Shown here: one piece after another, positions 23,401 to 33,239 of the stretch
Layout of the letters: every line of letters begins with the position of its first letter
Position numbering within the stretch: the stretch's first letter is position 1
NCBI GenBank assembly: GCA_030272155.1
Contig: CP126203.1
Coordinates: 3,968,001 to 4,032,000 of the forward strand
From: Tetradesmus obliquus
Lineage: Eukaryota > Chlorophyta > Chlorophyceae > Sphaeropleales > Scenedesmaceae
Reading direction: 5' to 3'
Length of the DNA stretch: 64,000 nt
Notes under the pieces: generated by a model
The model's database searches: none
Told to the model about the DNA's origin: nothing
Seen by the model: only the letters and a program-made list of their open reading frames with translations
Program-made: the position numbers and the translations under genes

Positions 23401-25146
23401 ACAAGCAGGAGGGTCGCGGTGGTCCATGATGGTGTTGTCCAGCTTCAGGTCGCTGCAGCAGCGGATTGCAAGCACAACAGCAGGCAGGCAGGGTTTTGAG
23501 TGGTCGAGGTGACATGTTGATGTGGGCCGCGGCGGGTCGCGGTGGTCCAGGATGGTGTTGTCCAGCTTCAGGTCGCTGCAGCAGCAGATCGCAAGCACAA
23601 CAGCAGGCAGAGAGGGTTGTGAGTGGTCATGTTGACATGTTTGATGCGCGGCGGGTCACGGTGGTCCAGGATGGCGTTGTCCAGCTTCAGGTCGCTGCAT
23701 GTGACAATAGCAGATAAACAAACAATGTGTCAAGTACCGCACAGTGATGCTGTTCGAATGCAGCAACAGCATGGCCAGGGTGGTGTTGTCCAGCTTCAGG
23801 TCGCTACAAGGGTGGCACGCAACGCGGCAGAGAAAAAAACAAATTGAATCCTAAGTAACTGGTTGCAGCATGGTCCGGGATGGTGTTGTCGAGCAGAACT
23901 GCAACAAAACCACAAACCCTAAACCCTTTCAACCCTCACCGGTGCGCCACGTGGTTTTTGTGGCAGAACTGCACCGCCCAGATCAGCTGCCGGAAGAAGA
24001 AGCTGGCCTCGTCCTCATCACACATTCACAGGCCAAGGCCAACCCAAAACCCTAAGCCCCCAAACCCTATAACCCTCACCGGTGCGCCACGTGATTTTTG
24101 TGGCAGAACTGCACCGCCCAGATCAGCTGCCGGAAGAAGAAGCTGGCCTCGTCCTCATCGATGCACAGGCCGCCACGCGACTCGCGCGTCTCGCGGCGCT
24201 TTGTGACAAACGCAACCATGTTGCCGCCTGACGGCAGCAGCAGCGGCATGTTAGGTGGGTGAGGTGCAGAGGTAGGACAGTAGGCATGCATTGCACAAGC
24301 ACGTAGGCAGCAATGATGCAAACTGCGAACAAGCGAGGAAACGAACACGATGCGATGTTGCTGCCTAGCACTGCTGCTGCTGCAAAGCCCGTTTAGCTGC
24401 TTGCTGCGGAATCGAATCGAGCAAGGACACTACATAGCACCAAGGCAGAAGGGTGTGGCCACGCTGCTTGCTGTTGTTTCCTGCAAATCTCCGCGCTGCT
24501 CGCAAAACGCTGCAACAGACCGCCACTGCTGCTGCTGCTGCTTGCAAGGCAGCTGATGCTGACATTTTGACTTTGTGTATCCCAGTAGTCTCCACTGCTG
24601 CTGCCTGCTGCTGCTGCTGTGGTGCGCCAGCAATTTGACTGTGCATGCTGACATTGCATGCATTCACACTCTGAGCAATGCACCGAAATGAGCAACTTGC
24701 AGCCACTGGATGTGCCAGCATCAGATCAAACAACACGCTGAACGTGCTGGTGCAGCTTGCAACAATTACACGTCCCAAGCCAGAAGCACACACCGCTGCA
24801 GCGCTTTCTTGCATGCATAGCGCCATTCACAAAAGACTGCTAATCACGTATGCTTGCATCACAAACAGAAGCTGTTGCCTGACCGCTGCAATAGCTGGTG
24901 GATGCATTGATTGATGCATAGGTAGCACCGTGTTGCAAGCCGTGCTTCAACATAATCACGGCATGCCTGCGCAGACAGTATGAGCAATGCATGGTCACAT
25001 TGTGTAGCCGCGTCCCACTCAGAGCCTTGCTCATCACACCTTGATGCAGCAATTGGACACCCACCATATCAATGCTCAGCGCATGCGTACAAAGCATGCA
25101 CTACAACGTCTCCCGGCACGCCGCGCATGCTGCCGCATTGCGGTAC

Positions 25147-25184
<38 letters not shown>

Positions 25185-25858
25185 GCCAGCCCACTCACCG
25201 AGCAGCAGCTGCTCCTGCTGTTGTCACTGCTGCTGCGTGCGCTGTTCCTGCTCCATACGCCACTACTGCTCATTTTAGCCTAGCTCCTAGCTTTTCTGCA
25301 AGCTGCGGGGCACCCACCTGCCACACACTCACCAAGTTGATGGAGCAGCTGCTGCTGCTGCCACTGCTGCTGCCACTGCTGACGTTATGCTTGCTGCAGC
25401 TGCATATGCTAAAAAACACCTAAACTAGGCTTGATAAGTTTTCCTGCAAGCCAGGGCCACCCACCTGCCACATACTCCATGACCAGGCCCACGTGTGTCT
25501 TTGTGAGCAGCACCTCATCTGCATGCACGATGTTAAGGTGCCCATCGCCCAAGTCTGCCAGGATCTTTATCTCCCGCTGGATGATCTGCGTGATGCTGCG
25601 AGGGATGGGCCTCCGCACTAGCTTAATTGCGACCTCCCGCTTTGTGCGCTGGTCTACACAGAGCCAGGTCTCGCCCTCTCCACCAGTGCCCAGCAGCTTA
25701 ATGACTTCAAAGTCATCCCCCAGTCCGAAGTCGGGAGTCTTTTGCGCCTCCTGCTTTTGGTTTTTATGATGGTGGTGGTGGTGCGCGGAGGAGCTGCCGG
25801 CTGCCTGCTTGCTGCCGGGCTCGTAGTTATCAGCAGGGCTAGAGCAGCAGGCCCCCAT
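20332..25858 (-). CDS. SnRK2-like Ser/Thr protein kinase
   Basis: Exons: 25465-25858, 24080-24227, 22860-23018, 22215-22330, 21412-21571, 21072-21207, then one of several last exons (20332-20460 gives 413 residues; 20757-20840 gives 398). Phases close at every junction. The N-terminus MGACCSS fits N-myristoylation with palmitoylated cysteines, so membrane attachment is likely. The Gly loop is GTGGEG (57-62), with K79, E96, HRDLKLDN (180-187), DFG (202-204) and activation loop ending GTPEYMGPE. A six-His tract lies at 26-31. HRDLKLDNTILD, GYDGKKVDVWAAGVLL and HPWF match the SnRK2/SNF1-related subfamily, which acts in stress and nutrient signalling. The APE motif reads GPE here. Nearly every intron carries partial copies of the adjacent exon. 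Confidence 0.85.
20498..20581 (-). CDS. Kinase candidate last exon c
   Basis: After GCCGCAG it reads MLLDKATIPPAAGENTLL and a short tail to TGA at 20498, 27 residues, in phase 0. It would give the kinase a different C-terminus. Confidence 0.45.
   Translation of the reverse strand: MLLDKATIPPAAGENTLLAGVARTPHN
20620..20706 (-). pseudogene. Kinase last-exon copy b, stop at codon 5
   Basis: It starts after GCCGCAG with MLLD then TAG, where the other copies have GAG or AAG. The remaining sequence still aligns (TVPPAAGENILL). Use of this exon would truncate the C-terminal tail. Confidence 0.6.
20757..20840 (-). CDS. Kinase candidate last exon a (nearest to exon 6)
   Basis: After CAAACAG it reads MLLDEATIPPAAGENNLLAE and a short tail to TGA at 20757, 27 residues, in phase 0. 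Being closest to exon 6 it is the default candidate if the first acceptor is used. Confidence 0.5.
   Translation of the reverse strand: MLLDEATIPPAAGENNLLAEVGSIPQS
21627..21674 (-). pseudogene. Copy of kinase exon 5's 5' edge with acceptor
   Basis: On the minus strand GCCGCAG is followed by GGCTGTACTCCATCTGG..., the start of exon 5 (GLYSIWIQQIR). It lies in the intron before that exon. A second copy is at 21738-21784. Confidence 0.75.
21738..21784 (-). pseudogene. Second copy of kinase exon 5's 5' edge
   Basis: The acceptor GCCGCAG and GGCCGTACTCCATCTGGA (GPYSIWIQ) match exon 5's start with one amino-acid change. Confidence 0.7.
21913..21981. repeat. (GAA)n run in a kinase intron
   Basis: A GAA trinucleotide run with one GAT interruption. 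On the transcribed strand this is a TTC pyrimidine run. Confidence 0.85.
22377..22472 (-). pseudogene. Copy of kinase exon 4's 5' part with acceptor
   Basis: The minus strand gives CTGCGCAG followed by GGCTGGCTATGACGG, matching exon 4's start (GYDGKK) through VLLF.MLLGMF. A frameshift and an internal duplicate of the MLLGMF codons are present. Confidence 0.7.
22728..22806 (-). pseudogene. Copy of kinase exon 3's 3' part
   Basis: It reads ASNSNMDTMRIGTPKYMGPE and LISGR, duplicating the activation-loop end of exon 3 with E changed to K. It lies in the following intron. Confidence 0.75.
23093..23897 (-). repeat. Array of eight copies of the kinase catalytic-loop exon edge
   Basis: Copies are at 23093-23149, 23226-23264, 23305-23350, 23411-23458, 23524-23581, 23646-23700, 23771-23809 and 23869-23897. 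Most carry, on the minus strand, the CTGCAG acceptor followed by CGACCTGAAGCTGGACAACA..., the first 40-50 bases of exon 3 (DLKLDNTILDHRDPPR). Copies 1 and 5 are identical to the true edge through HRDPPR; others have substitutions, a lost acceptor (copies 6 and 7) or truncation. Spacers are partly repeated too, giving a unit near 115 bp. No copy has a convincing donor. Confidence 0.9.
23937..24019 (-). pseudogene. Copy of kinase exon 2's 3' part with donor
   Basis: It reads DEDEASFFFRQLIWAVQFCH then KNHVAHR and the CACCG/GTGAGG donor, as in exon 2 (24080-24160). It lies in the following intron. Confidence 0.8.
25279..25335 (-). pseudogene. Copy of kinase exon 1's 3' edge with donor
   Basis: The minus strand reads GTGTGTGGCAG then GTGGGTG, matching the exon 1 end (TATGTGGCAG/GTGGGTGG at 25465). 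The adjacent intron bases, including CTTGCAG, match as well. Confidence 0.6.
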
Positions 25859-27224
25859 GCTGCTGTTCCTGCAGCTGCTGCAGGCGAAAGCCTCCGGGTG
25901 CTACTGCTGTGCAGAAACGGTATAAGAACTTCGTCAAAGGGTCATTACAGAAGACAGCGTGGCGGATCCAGGCCCTGGCAGAGCTGTGCTTGAGCAACGG
26001 GAGCTGTCAGGAAGGCAGCGAGTGCACAAAACGAACGAGAAAGCAAGAGTATCTCAGAGAACGATGTTCCATAAGTTACATGTCGAGCGCCAACTCGTCT
26101 ACATAGCGACGCGTAACAAAGGGGCTTGGTTTAGTTACAGTGGAGTTACATGCTCTCTGCTGCCCAGGAAATTCTAGTATTAGTGAAAATAAAGTTGAAA
26201 TACCAGAGCCAGAGAGTGGCGTAACTTTCAGGCACCTGGTGGCATGCTCGCCGTGATCACTCAGCCGCTCAGTTGTCTGCATGCCGTGTACGCGCATTAC
26301 ATCTGCAAATTTTGGTACAATGTGTAGTTTTGTGCAGTAAGGTCAGCGGCACGTAATGCTAGACAAGGGTTGCTGCAACCGCATTGCCTGAAGTAGAGCA
26401 TCACTTGCAAGCTAGCATCCACATCTTGAACCAAAACTCGACTGAAAGACTTGAAATATGAAACAAACCAGCTTTTGAGCTTCGTATATCTCCACGCTGG
26501 GGTAGCAGTGGCTGTGTCCAAGGTACCTGTCAAGTACTGCGGCATGCTGCCGCACCTGTCAAGTACTGCGGCATGCTGTATAAGGAAAGTTGCCGAATTG
26601 CATTCATTACAAGCATCAGCATCATGCAACATAATGCGCACTCACATGGCAAGAAGTGGTCCCCCGAAAGGCCACCGTGGCTGCTGAACCTCAGATTAGC
26701 ATGTGCAGCTCCTGCTTCTGCTCTTACGTCGTCTAGTATTACCTGCAACCCTGCCCGGCAGCACTCCTTGAGGCTCAAGGCCTGAGGTCATCCTGACTTG
26801 TGCCACCCCACAACCACAAAGAGTGCCCTGCGCCTCTTAGAAACGCACGTGGTATTACAGTAACAGCTGAGAATCCTCAATAACAGGTCAGCCGCAGCCC
26901 CTCCCCGGCTGGTAAGCACTGTACCAGTGCAGGTGACCTGCAGGTCCGACCTGCAGGTGGCACCTGCAGCTGCAGGCCTGCTACTAGCTGGGCTGGTTGT
27001 CATGCAGCCCTCCACCATACCAAATGGATTGGCTATCACCATGGTGAAGTAACGACTTTCCAGAACTCCACAGAGTTGCGCCCAGCAAGCTTGCCAGTAA
27101 AGAGCAGATTCTAATCGGATTAGCGTGAACACCCTGACTAGAAGTAGCTGTCAAGCTGCCATGCCCAAGTAGCTGGCAAGCTGCCATGCCCAAGTTGTGC
27201 AGCATGAAGGAGCTGCAGCGCGCG

Positions 27225-27276
<52 letters not shown>

Positions 27277-27573
27277 TTGCTGACCCCGGTGTAACGCTCC
27301 TGGCCACACTCTGCTGCTGATCCTGCTGCTGCTGCTTGCTTTGCCGCATGGCTGCAAAGTGTACTGTACACTGCAAGTTGCAGGTTCTCAGTGATTGACG
27401 GAGGTGTCATTCGCAGCCTCAGCAGCGATGCATTGCATGCAGAAGCCTGCTACTGGCCACATCATCTCAACACTTTGGCTGCACTGGCAAGCGAGCTGGC
27501 GAGCTACAGGGCTAAGGCAAGTTGGTTTTGAGTAGCTAGCAAGTCCGCACGCCAATTTTGTATGGAGTTAATC
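25859..27573. other. Kinase 5' flank, no supported gene
   Basis: The stretch upstream of the kinase start holds a nearly pure CTG run at 27228-27274 and a small inverted repeat of CCTGCAGG motifs near 26937-26958. No TATA box or second gene was recognised. Confidence 0.4.
27228..27274. repeat. (CTG)n run
   Basis: Almost uninterrupted CTG run of about 15 units, with no supported gene around it. Confidence 0.85.
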
Positions 27574-27918
27574 CAGGGTAGCACGAAACGTTTTGAACGT
27601 GTTGAAACGATTCGTTTTGAAACGCGTTTGAAACGTTTCATAAAATTGATGTGAAACGTGCTCGGGAAACCTTATGTTTGCAGTGTATGCACGAGATGAA
27701 GGGGTCAAATCGGTCGCTGAAGCATGTTTACAGACAATGAGGTGTCCTCGCAACATTCGAGCGCTTGTTGATGATCGCAGCACATGTTGCAGGCGCCTGT
27801 GACTCAGGCTGTGGGCAGTGCCTGCCACAGACGCGTTTCAGCTCGTTTTGAAGCGAAACGTTTTGAAAAGCGTTTGAAACGTTTCGATTGTGCCAATTGC
27901 GCGTTTCGTGCTACCCTG
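27574..27918. mobile_element. hAT-like miniature inverted-repeat element
   Basis: The first 17 bases, CAGGGTAGCACGAAACG, are the exact reverse complement of the last 17 (27902-27918). The 345-bp element is flanked by AGTTAATC (27566-27573) and AGTTGATG (27919-27926), 8-bp repeats matching at six positions. An 8-bp target duplication and termini starting CAGGG are hAT hallmarks. GAAACGTTTTGAA-type motifs recur inward from both ends as subterminal inverted repeats. No transposase is encoded. Confidence 0.75.
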
Positions 27919-27960
27919 AGTTGATGCAAGCTTCATGGCTCCTGCAGCCTGCAGGCAGCA

Positions 27961-30819
27961 CACTGTGACAAAGGCTGATCCACAGACAGTCCACTTACTG
28001 TCCAGTGGGGGGTGTTTGGGCCATCCACAGCACCTGCTGTGGATGACTGTGAGGGCGAGTAGCTTGAACGGCTTGCGCTGTCTCATAAATGGTTTTTGTA
28101 GATTGACAACATGATGTGGTGTGGCAGAACCTGCGCTAGGGCATGCTCATGACCCCAAACCAGCAGGTGGTCACCCATGGACACCCTTGACCCCCGACAG
28201 TGACGTTGGCCTCCTGTTCACTGACCAAACAACAGAAATCAAGTTGCGTTCAATGATAAAGCTACTGCAAGAACGTTGATGATCGCATAGTGGACTTGAT
28301 TGGAACAAGTGATGTAGATCGCCTCAGTGCACTGCCGGCAGCCTATAGCTGCTATTACTTGACTTCAAGAAAATACTATGTAAAATTTAAACTTACCTTA
28401 GTAGCTGATCATTCCGTCATCGTTTAACCTCTGCCCTGACAAGTAACAGAACTCAAACTGCCTGTCAACTTCTGTGGGCCAAGCATGGGCGTCTGACTGT
28501 TGCAATGAGTGTTCCTTAATCACTGAACGGCAAATCTGTACTTTTTAAAAAGATCGCAGCCCCTTGAGACCCACCACAGGTGCAGTCAGTTCGCAACCAG
28601 CGGCCTGTGTACGTCCAGCTGCTAGTCTGATGTCTCGAAAGTAGTATACGACGTTTGTATGGTCCCTGACGCACATTACATGGGAGCAGCTTGCAGCAGG
28701 AGACGCAAGGAGGCGCTGCCAGGTGCTGCCAGTGGCAGCCCCCCAGCAACCCTGCAACAGAACTGCACGAGCAGCTTCGATGAGGGAATCGTTGATATAC
28801 GTGGAAACATGCGATCTGCTTTCATAAACGGAATGGTGTGAGCTGGCCACAGGTGAACACCAGGGGCTCCAGCACAGAGACGCTGCTGCTGCAGCAGCAG
28901 CAGCTGCTGCCAGCGACGCCTGCAGCAAACAGCACCTAGACTGCCAGCAAACCACATTTGGTTGGTATTTGTGGCACTCAATGTGCGTATCTGACCGTCG
29001 CAGCATGCAATGACATGTTGCCAGCAGTCTCGCACGCATCGCCATGCATGCAACTCCTGCCTGTCGACCTATCCAAGTTTGCCGCACTGCAGGTGTATGA
29101 TAACTGCGCAGCGCCGGAGAAGGAAGCCAGCCACAGCAACTCAAGTGGTCAGTGCCAGGCCCAATGTAGTGCCGGAGGCAGCGACAACTTCAGCAGGTGC
29201 GCGGCTGATTGTTGCTGCTGCTGCTCTGCTCGATCTGCCTGATAACGTGCTGCAGCAGAATACCAGCAACGGTGGTGCTAGCATGACTGCAACAGCAGCG
29301 CTGCAGGGGCAGCAGTAGAAGCGGTGGCAGGGGTGCTTCAGCTCATGTAGCAGCCTGAAGGCAGTGCACGCAGAAGGTCAAGTACAATGCTGCCGGCAAG
29401 CTGATTGACGGTTGCAGCTAGTGCAGGATCTCATTTGGGGTGATGCAAGCACACTATACGTTGCCAGAAGAGCTTCACTTAACAATACAGCATGGCAGAC
29501 TCGCACTGCACACCCATCTACGTGTACTCAACTCATACTTCGCTTGCGTGCGTATTGCAGGGTTCAAAGAAGGGGGCATTTTCCAGGACCCAGCCATAGA
29601 ACATGCGTCATCGGCAGGCTGCTGAGGAGGCGCAAGGCTCAACAACAGCGCATGCGCATGACGACAGGGTGAGTTGCAGGCAATGCAACGTGCCAGTCAG
29701 GCAGCAGACGTGTCCAGGGATTAGCTGGTGTCCTACGCTTTTGCAGGCATTGCAGGTCCTGTGCATGACGGCCACAGTGTATCGCATCATTCCTGCAAGC
29801 ACAACAGTGAGTGCCTGGCCTGAGCAGTTGCCTGTTGTCTGCTGGTTTTGCTTATTTCTGCAGGTGTTAAAGGCGTCGTTGGCAGTCAACTGCTGTATCC
29901 CCGCACTTGCCAATTGGCTCCAGCAAGGCGGTCATCACGCTGCTGGGACAGCGCAACCAAAATGGTCCAGCGGCTTATGAAGAAAGCTTCCAGGCAGCTC
30001 AACTCAGGGGCAGGCGCATGGCAGCAGGTGCAGCATTGCAGAAGGATGCTACGTCCAACCACCACAGTGCGGGCAGTAAGTAGAAGGTGCTACCAAGCGA
30101 GGACAGCATGCGCGTCATGCAGGTGTAGATTGCAGCGAGGATTAAGCGCACCCAGCTGGGGCAGCAGCAGTAGCAGGGTATGCTGTCAATGCAACAGGCG
30201 GGCATGGGTGCAGCATCTGCTCAGCGACTGGTGTGCCGAAGCGCTCGGCCGCTTTTGTACCAGTCATGCAGTAGCTGTGGGCTTGCCATTATTGTTTGCT
30301 GTAGTGTCTTTGATTGCAGATGGCTTTGCAGATGCTGTGTGTGGCACTGTGCTGTTTGTGCAATCTCTGTGTGTACAAGGCCAACACACAGCTGGAGGTG
30401 TTGGAGTGCTTATGTGGGCCCAGTGCATCCTCTGTGTTGTGCATGTTGATCTCAATGTATGATATTTCATGGTTGCATTCAGTCTGGTAGACTGTTTGCA
30501 CTTGTGCAGTACCACCGCTGTCTGGGGGGTGCAGCCCCGAGCTCGAAGTTCGCCCTGCAGCTCTGCCACTGTGCTCGATGAGCTGTTGCGCCTCATATGA
30601 TGTTTATAATGTTATTTTTACAATATAGTATACGTAACTGAACGGTTTGGCACTGTTCTGGGTCATCCACGAGTTCATCCACTGATCGCAGCAGCCCATC
30701 CACGGGCTCACTGGATACGTGCCCTCTGTGGATGGCCAGTGGACGCCATCCACAGGCCCACTGGACGGCCGTCCGTGGACGCTCAGTGGACGCTGTGTGG
30801 ATGCGCCTTTGTCACAGTG
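27961..30819. mobile_element. CACTA (EnSpm)-like element, non-autonomous
   Basis: CACTGTGACAAAGGC at 27961-27975 is the exact reverse complement of 30805-30819. Both ends are flanked by GCA (27958-27960 and 30820-30822), a 3-bp target duplication. Subterminal regions (27976-28045 and about 30670-30804) are full of ATCCAC/GTGGAT and GTCCAC/GTGGAC motifs. Termini beginning CACT(A/G), 3-bp duplications and clustered subterminal repeats are the CACTA diagnostics. The 2859-bp element has no recognisable transposase frame, so it is probably non-autonomous. Confidence 0.75.
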
Positions 30820-30822
30820 GCA

Positions 30823-33239
30823 GCTGCTGCTGGCAGCAGAGGCAGCAAAGCGATCCGCATGCATGTCCGTCAGCAGCAGCAGCGGCAGCGGCTGCTCGGC
30901 ACTGCCATCTCCATTGCTGCGGCTGCTGCCTACGGACCCCCTTGGAACCTTTTCAGCCGCACCCTGTTGCTGCTGCTGCTGCTGCTGGTGCACCACGTGG
31001 TGGTGGTTGTGCCGTATACTTGTTCAATTGGCCGCATATCAAACCTAAAAGCGTGTGTTGTCGTTTTGGGTCGTACATGCGGGTCTGGACTATACCCGGA
31101 GTTGAGCGCTACTGCTAGTAGCACTGGTAGGGAGCCAGCAACGGTCAAGTCCTTAAATGGAGTGATGACCCAAAAACAGCCAATGCAAGACTCAAAGCGG
31201 CGCCAACATCAACTCTGCACCCCAGAACAAAGTACTTTAATTGTTGCTTCCACTATACACACATGCGCGCAGCTCCATCATCCACGGCATGCTGGTCTGT
31301 CAGCCACGCCCGCCACGCGCAGTGCACTGCTGCCACGCAACATCCTCAGCATGGTTCAACAGCTGTCACTGCATGATTGATGATGGATGCACAAAATGTG
31401 CAGCTTGCAGGCTGGAACACACGCTGAAGTGCTCTCTTAAGGCTCCGCTTGAGCTTTTGTAGCTCCAACAACAAGCGACAGCAGTCGGCAGATACGCACT
31501 GCCGGGTGGCCCACAACTCAGGGGTGAACATTTGTGACAAGCTGGAACACGAGTACGGCCCTCATGACGCCATGCCACAAGCACAGCAAACAGTGCAGAC
31601 AGCTTCTTCTCTGCAAATGAAACTATCAAGGCTGCAATAATGCGTTCCAAACAAAAGTCGCCTTGATGCTCATGGCAAAGGCGCTGCTATGTAAACATCG
31701 CGACTAAACATCCCAAAGGGTCTTCTGACAAGAAGTGCTGGTTGTATGTAGGGTTGCAGCATGAAGGGTTGTAGCAGGCACACGCCACCCCACATGCATA
31801 GCAAACACGCACACAGCTTCTCTCAGAGAAGCAGTAGTACTGCGAGTAGGTGGCAACTCCCTGCAAGGCTGCAATCAATGGCTCCTGACAAAGGGCCTTT
31901 ATGCGCACACAAAAGGCGCTGCTAGGCGAAAGTTTGACTAACCGTCTCAAAGGTTCTTCTAACAGGAAATGCTGGTGGTGGGCACGCATGCACGGCACGT
32001 GTAACAACGGGGTGCAGTAAGCGCCAAAGCAGCGAACAACAGAAACCCATGCATTCTGCACAATAATGCACACTACACACCATATAGCAGCAAGGTGGTA
32101 TACATGCAAAGGCTTACAACCGGGTGCAAGCGCATGAACCTTAAGGCATTGCAAAACAGCAAACCCCTTGGATCAGCGTGGGAACGGTGGAATATTCGCA
32201 GCAAAGGCTCGTAATTAATGAGAGGCAGCAGCCGGGAGTGCAGACAACTCCTATGCAAACAACTCCTAGAGGCTGTCCTATCCAAACAAGAGGCCTTTAT
32301 GCGCACGCAAAATGCGCTGCTATGGAAACATCGCAACTATACACTCCAGAAATCTTCTGACAACAAGTGCTGGTTTTGGGCAGGCATGCACGACACATGT
32401 GACGGGCTGCTTTGAATCCGAGCGCAGCTCACAACCAACACACATGCATTGTACACAGTGATGCACACCACACGCACCGTACAACAGCAAGGTGGTATAT
32501 ATGCCAAGGTGTACAACTGGGCGTGAGCGCTTGAACCCCAAGCTTAAGGCATTGGATTCAGCAACCCCCTTGAATCAGCCTGGTAATTGTGCCAAGCGTC
32601 ACCGCAGACCGAAGATTCCCAGCAAGGCGTGTGATAATGTGAGGCAGCAGCTACAGCTGCTGCGGCCCCACTCCGGCCTGTCGAAACTTTTACAGTCAAA
32701 ACAAATTTTGACATACTGCAAGAAACTGTGATTTCCCAGCCTGAACTCCTCGTACAGAGCTGTCGCATGGCAGCAACCGGACAAGACTGTACACACCGTG
32801 ATCCAATCGAGCTTTGCCGAGGCAGCAAAAGCAGCAACCCTCACCCAAAAGCAGGAACCACCAGAACCTCAGGTGAAAACTTTCCTCAACATACTTCCAA
32901 ACCCAAGTTCGTAAAATATGTTGAAGGTTATTTGTACGTACAACACACTGTGCATGCGCATAAACTAAATTTTCTATGCCTCCACCCCAACTCCACCCCT
33001 TACTGTATCCCTGCCATGTACCAGCACGTGGGATTGCGCCCCATGCGTTCCCTGTGCACTCAAAAACCAGCAAGGTCCAAGTTGCCGCCATACAAACAGC
33101 AGTAAACCCCCGGTCAGGCCAGCCCTGACAACTACCATGTGAGCCGACTCTTGCAACATGTGTTGACGCCTTGAAGTCGTCGACTTTGACGCTATTCAGC
33201 TGCCTGGATGGCAGCTCTCCAAAAGTTCCACTTTTAGCT
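30823..33239. other. Stretch with no supported gene, three-copy repeat
   Basis: It lies between the CACTA-like element and the 3' end of the LNR/HYR/CCP gene and contains the tandem repeat at 31664-32590. A minus-strand TGTAA (TTACA on plus) near 32689 is a possible polyadenylation signal for the gene ending at 33240. Confidence 0.4.
31664..32590. repeat. Three diverged tandem units of about 230-400 bp
   Basis: Units start near 31664, 31896 and 32292. Each carries GGCGCTGCTA or TGCGCTGCTA, then TCTTCTGACAAGAAGTGCTGG or a close variant. Units 2 and 3 also share AGCAAGGTGGTATA and TTAAGGCATT blocks. Unit 1 is shorter. No coding potential was seen. Confidence 0.75.
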
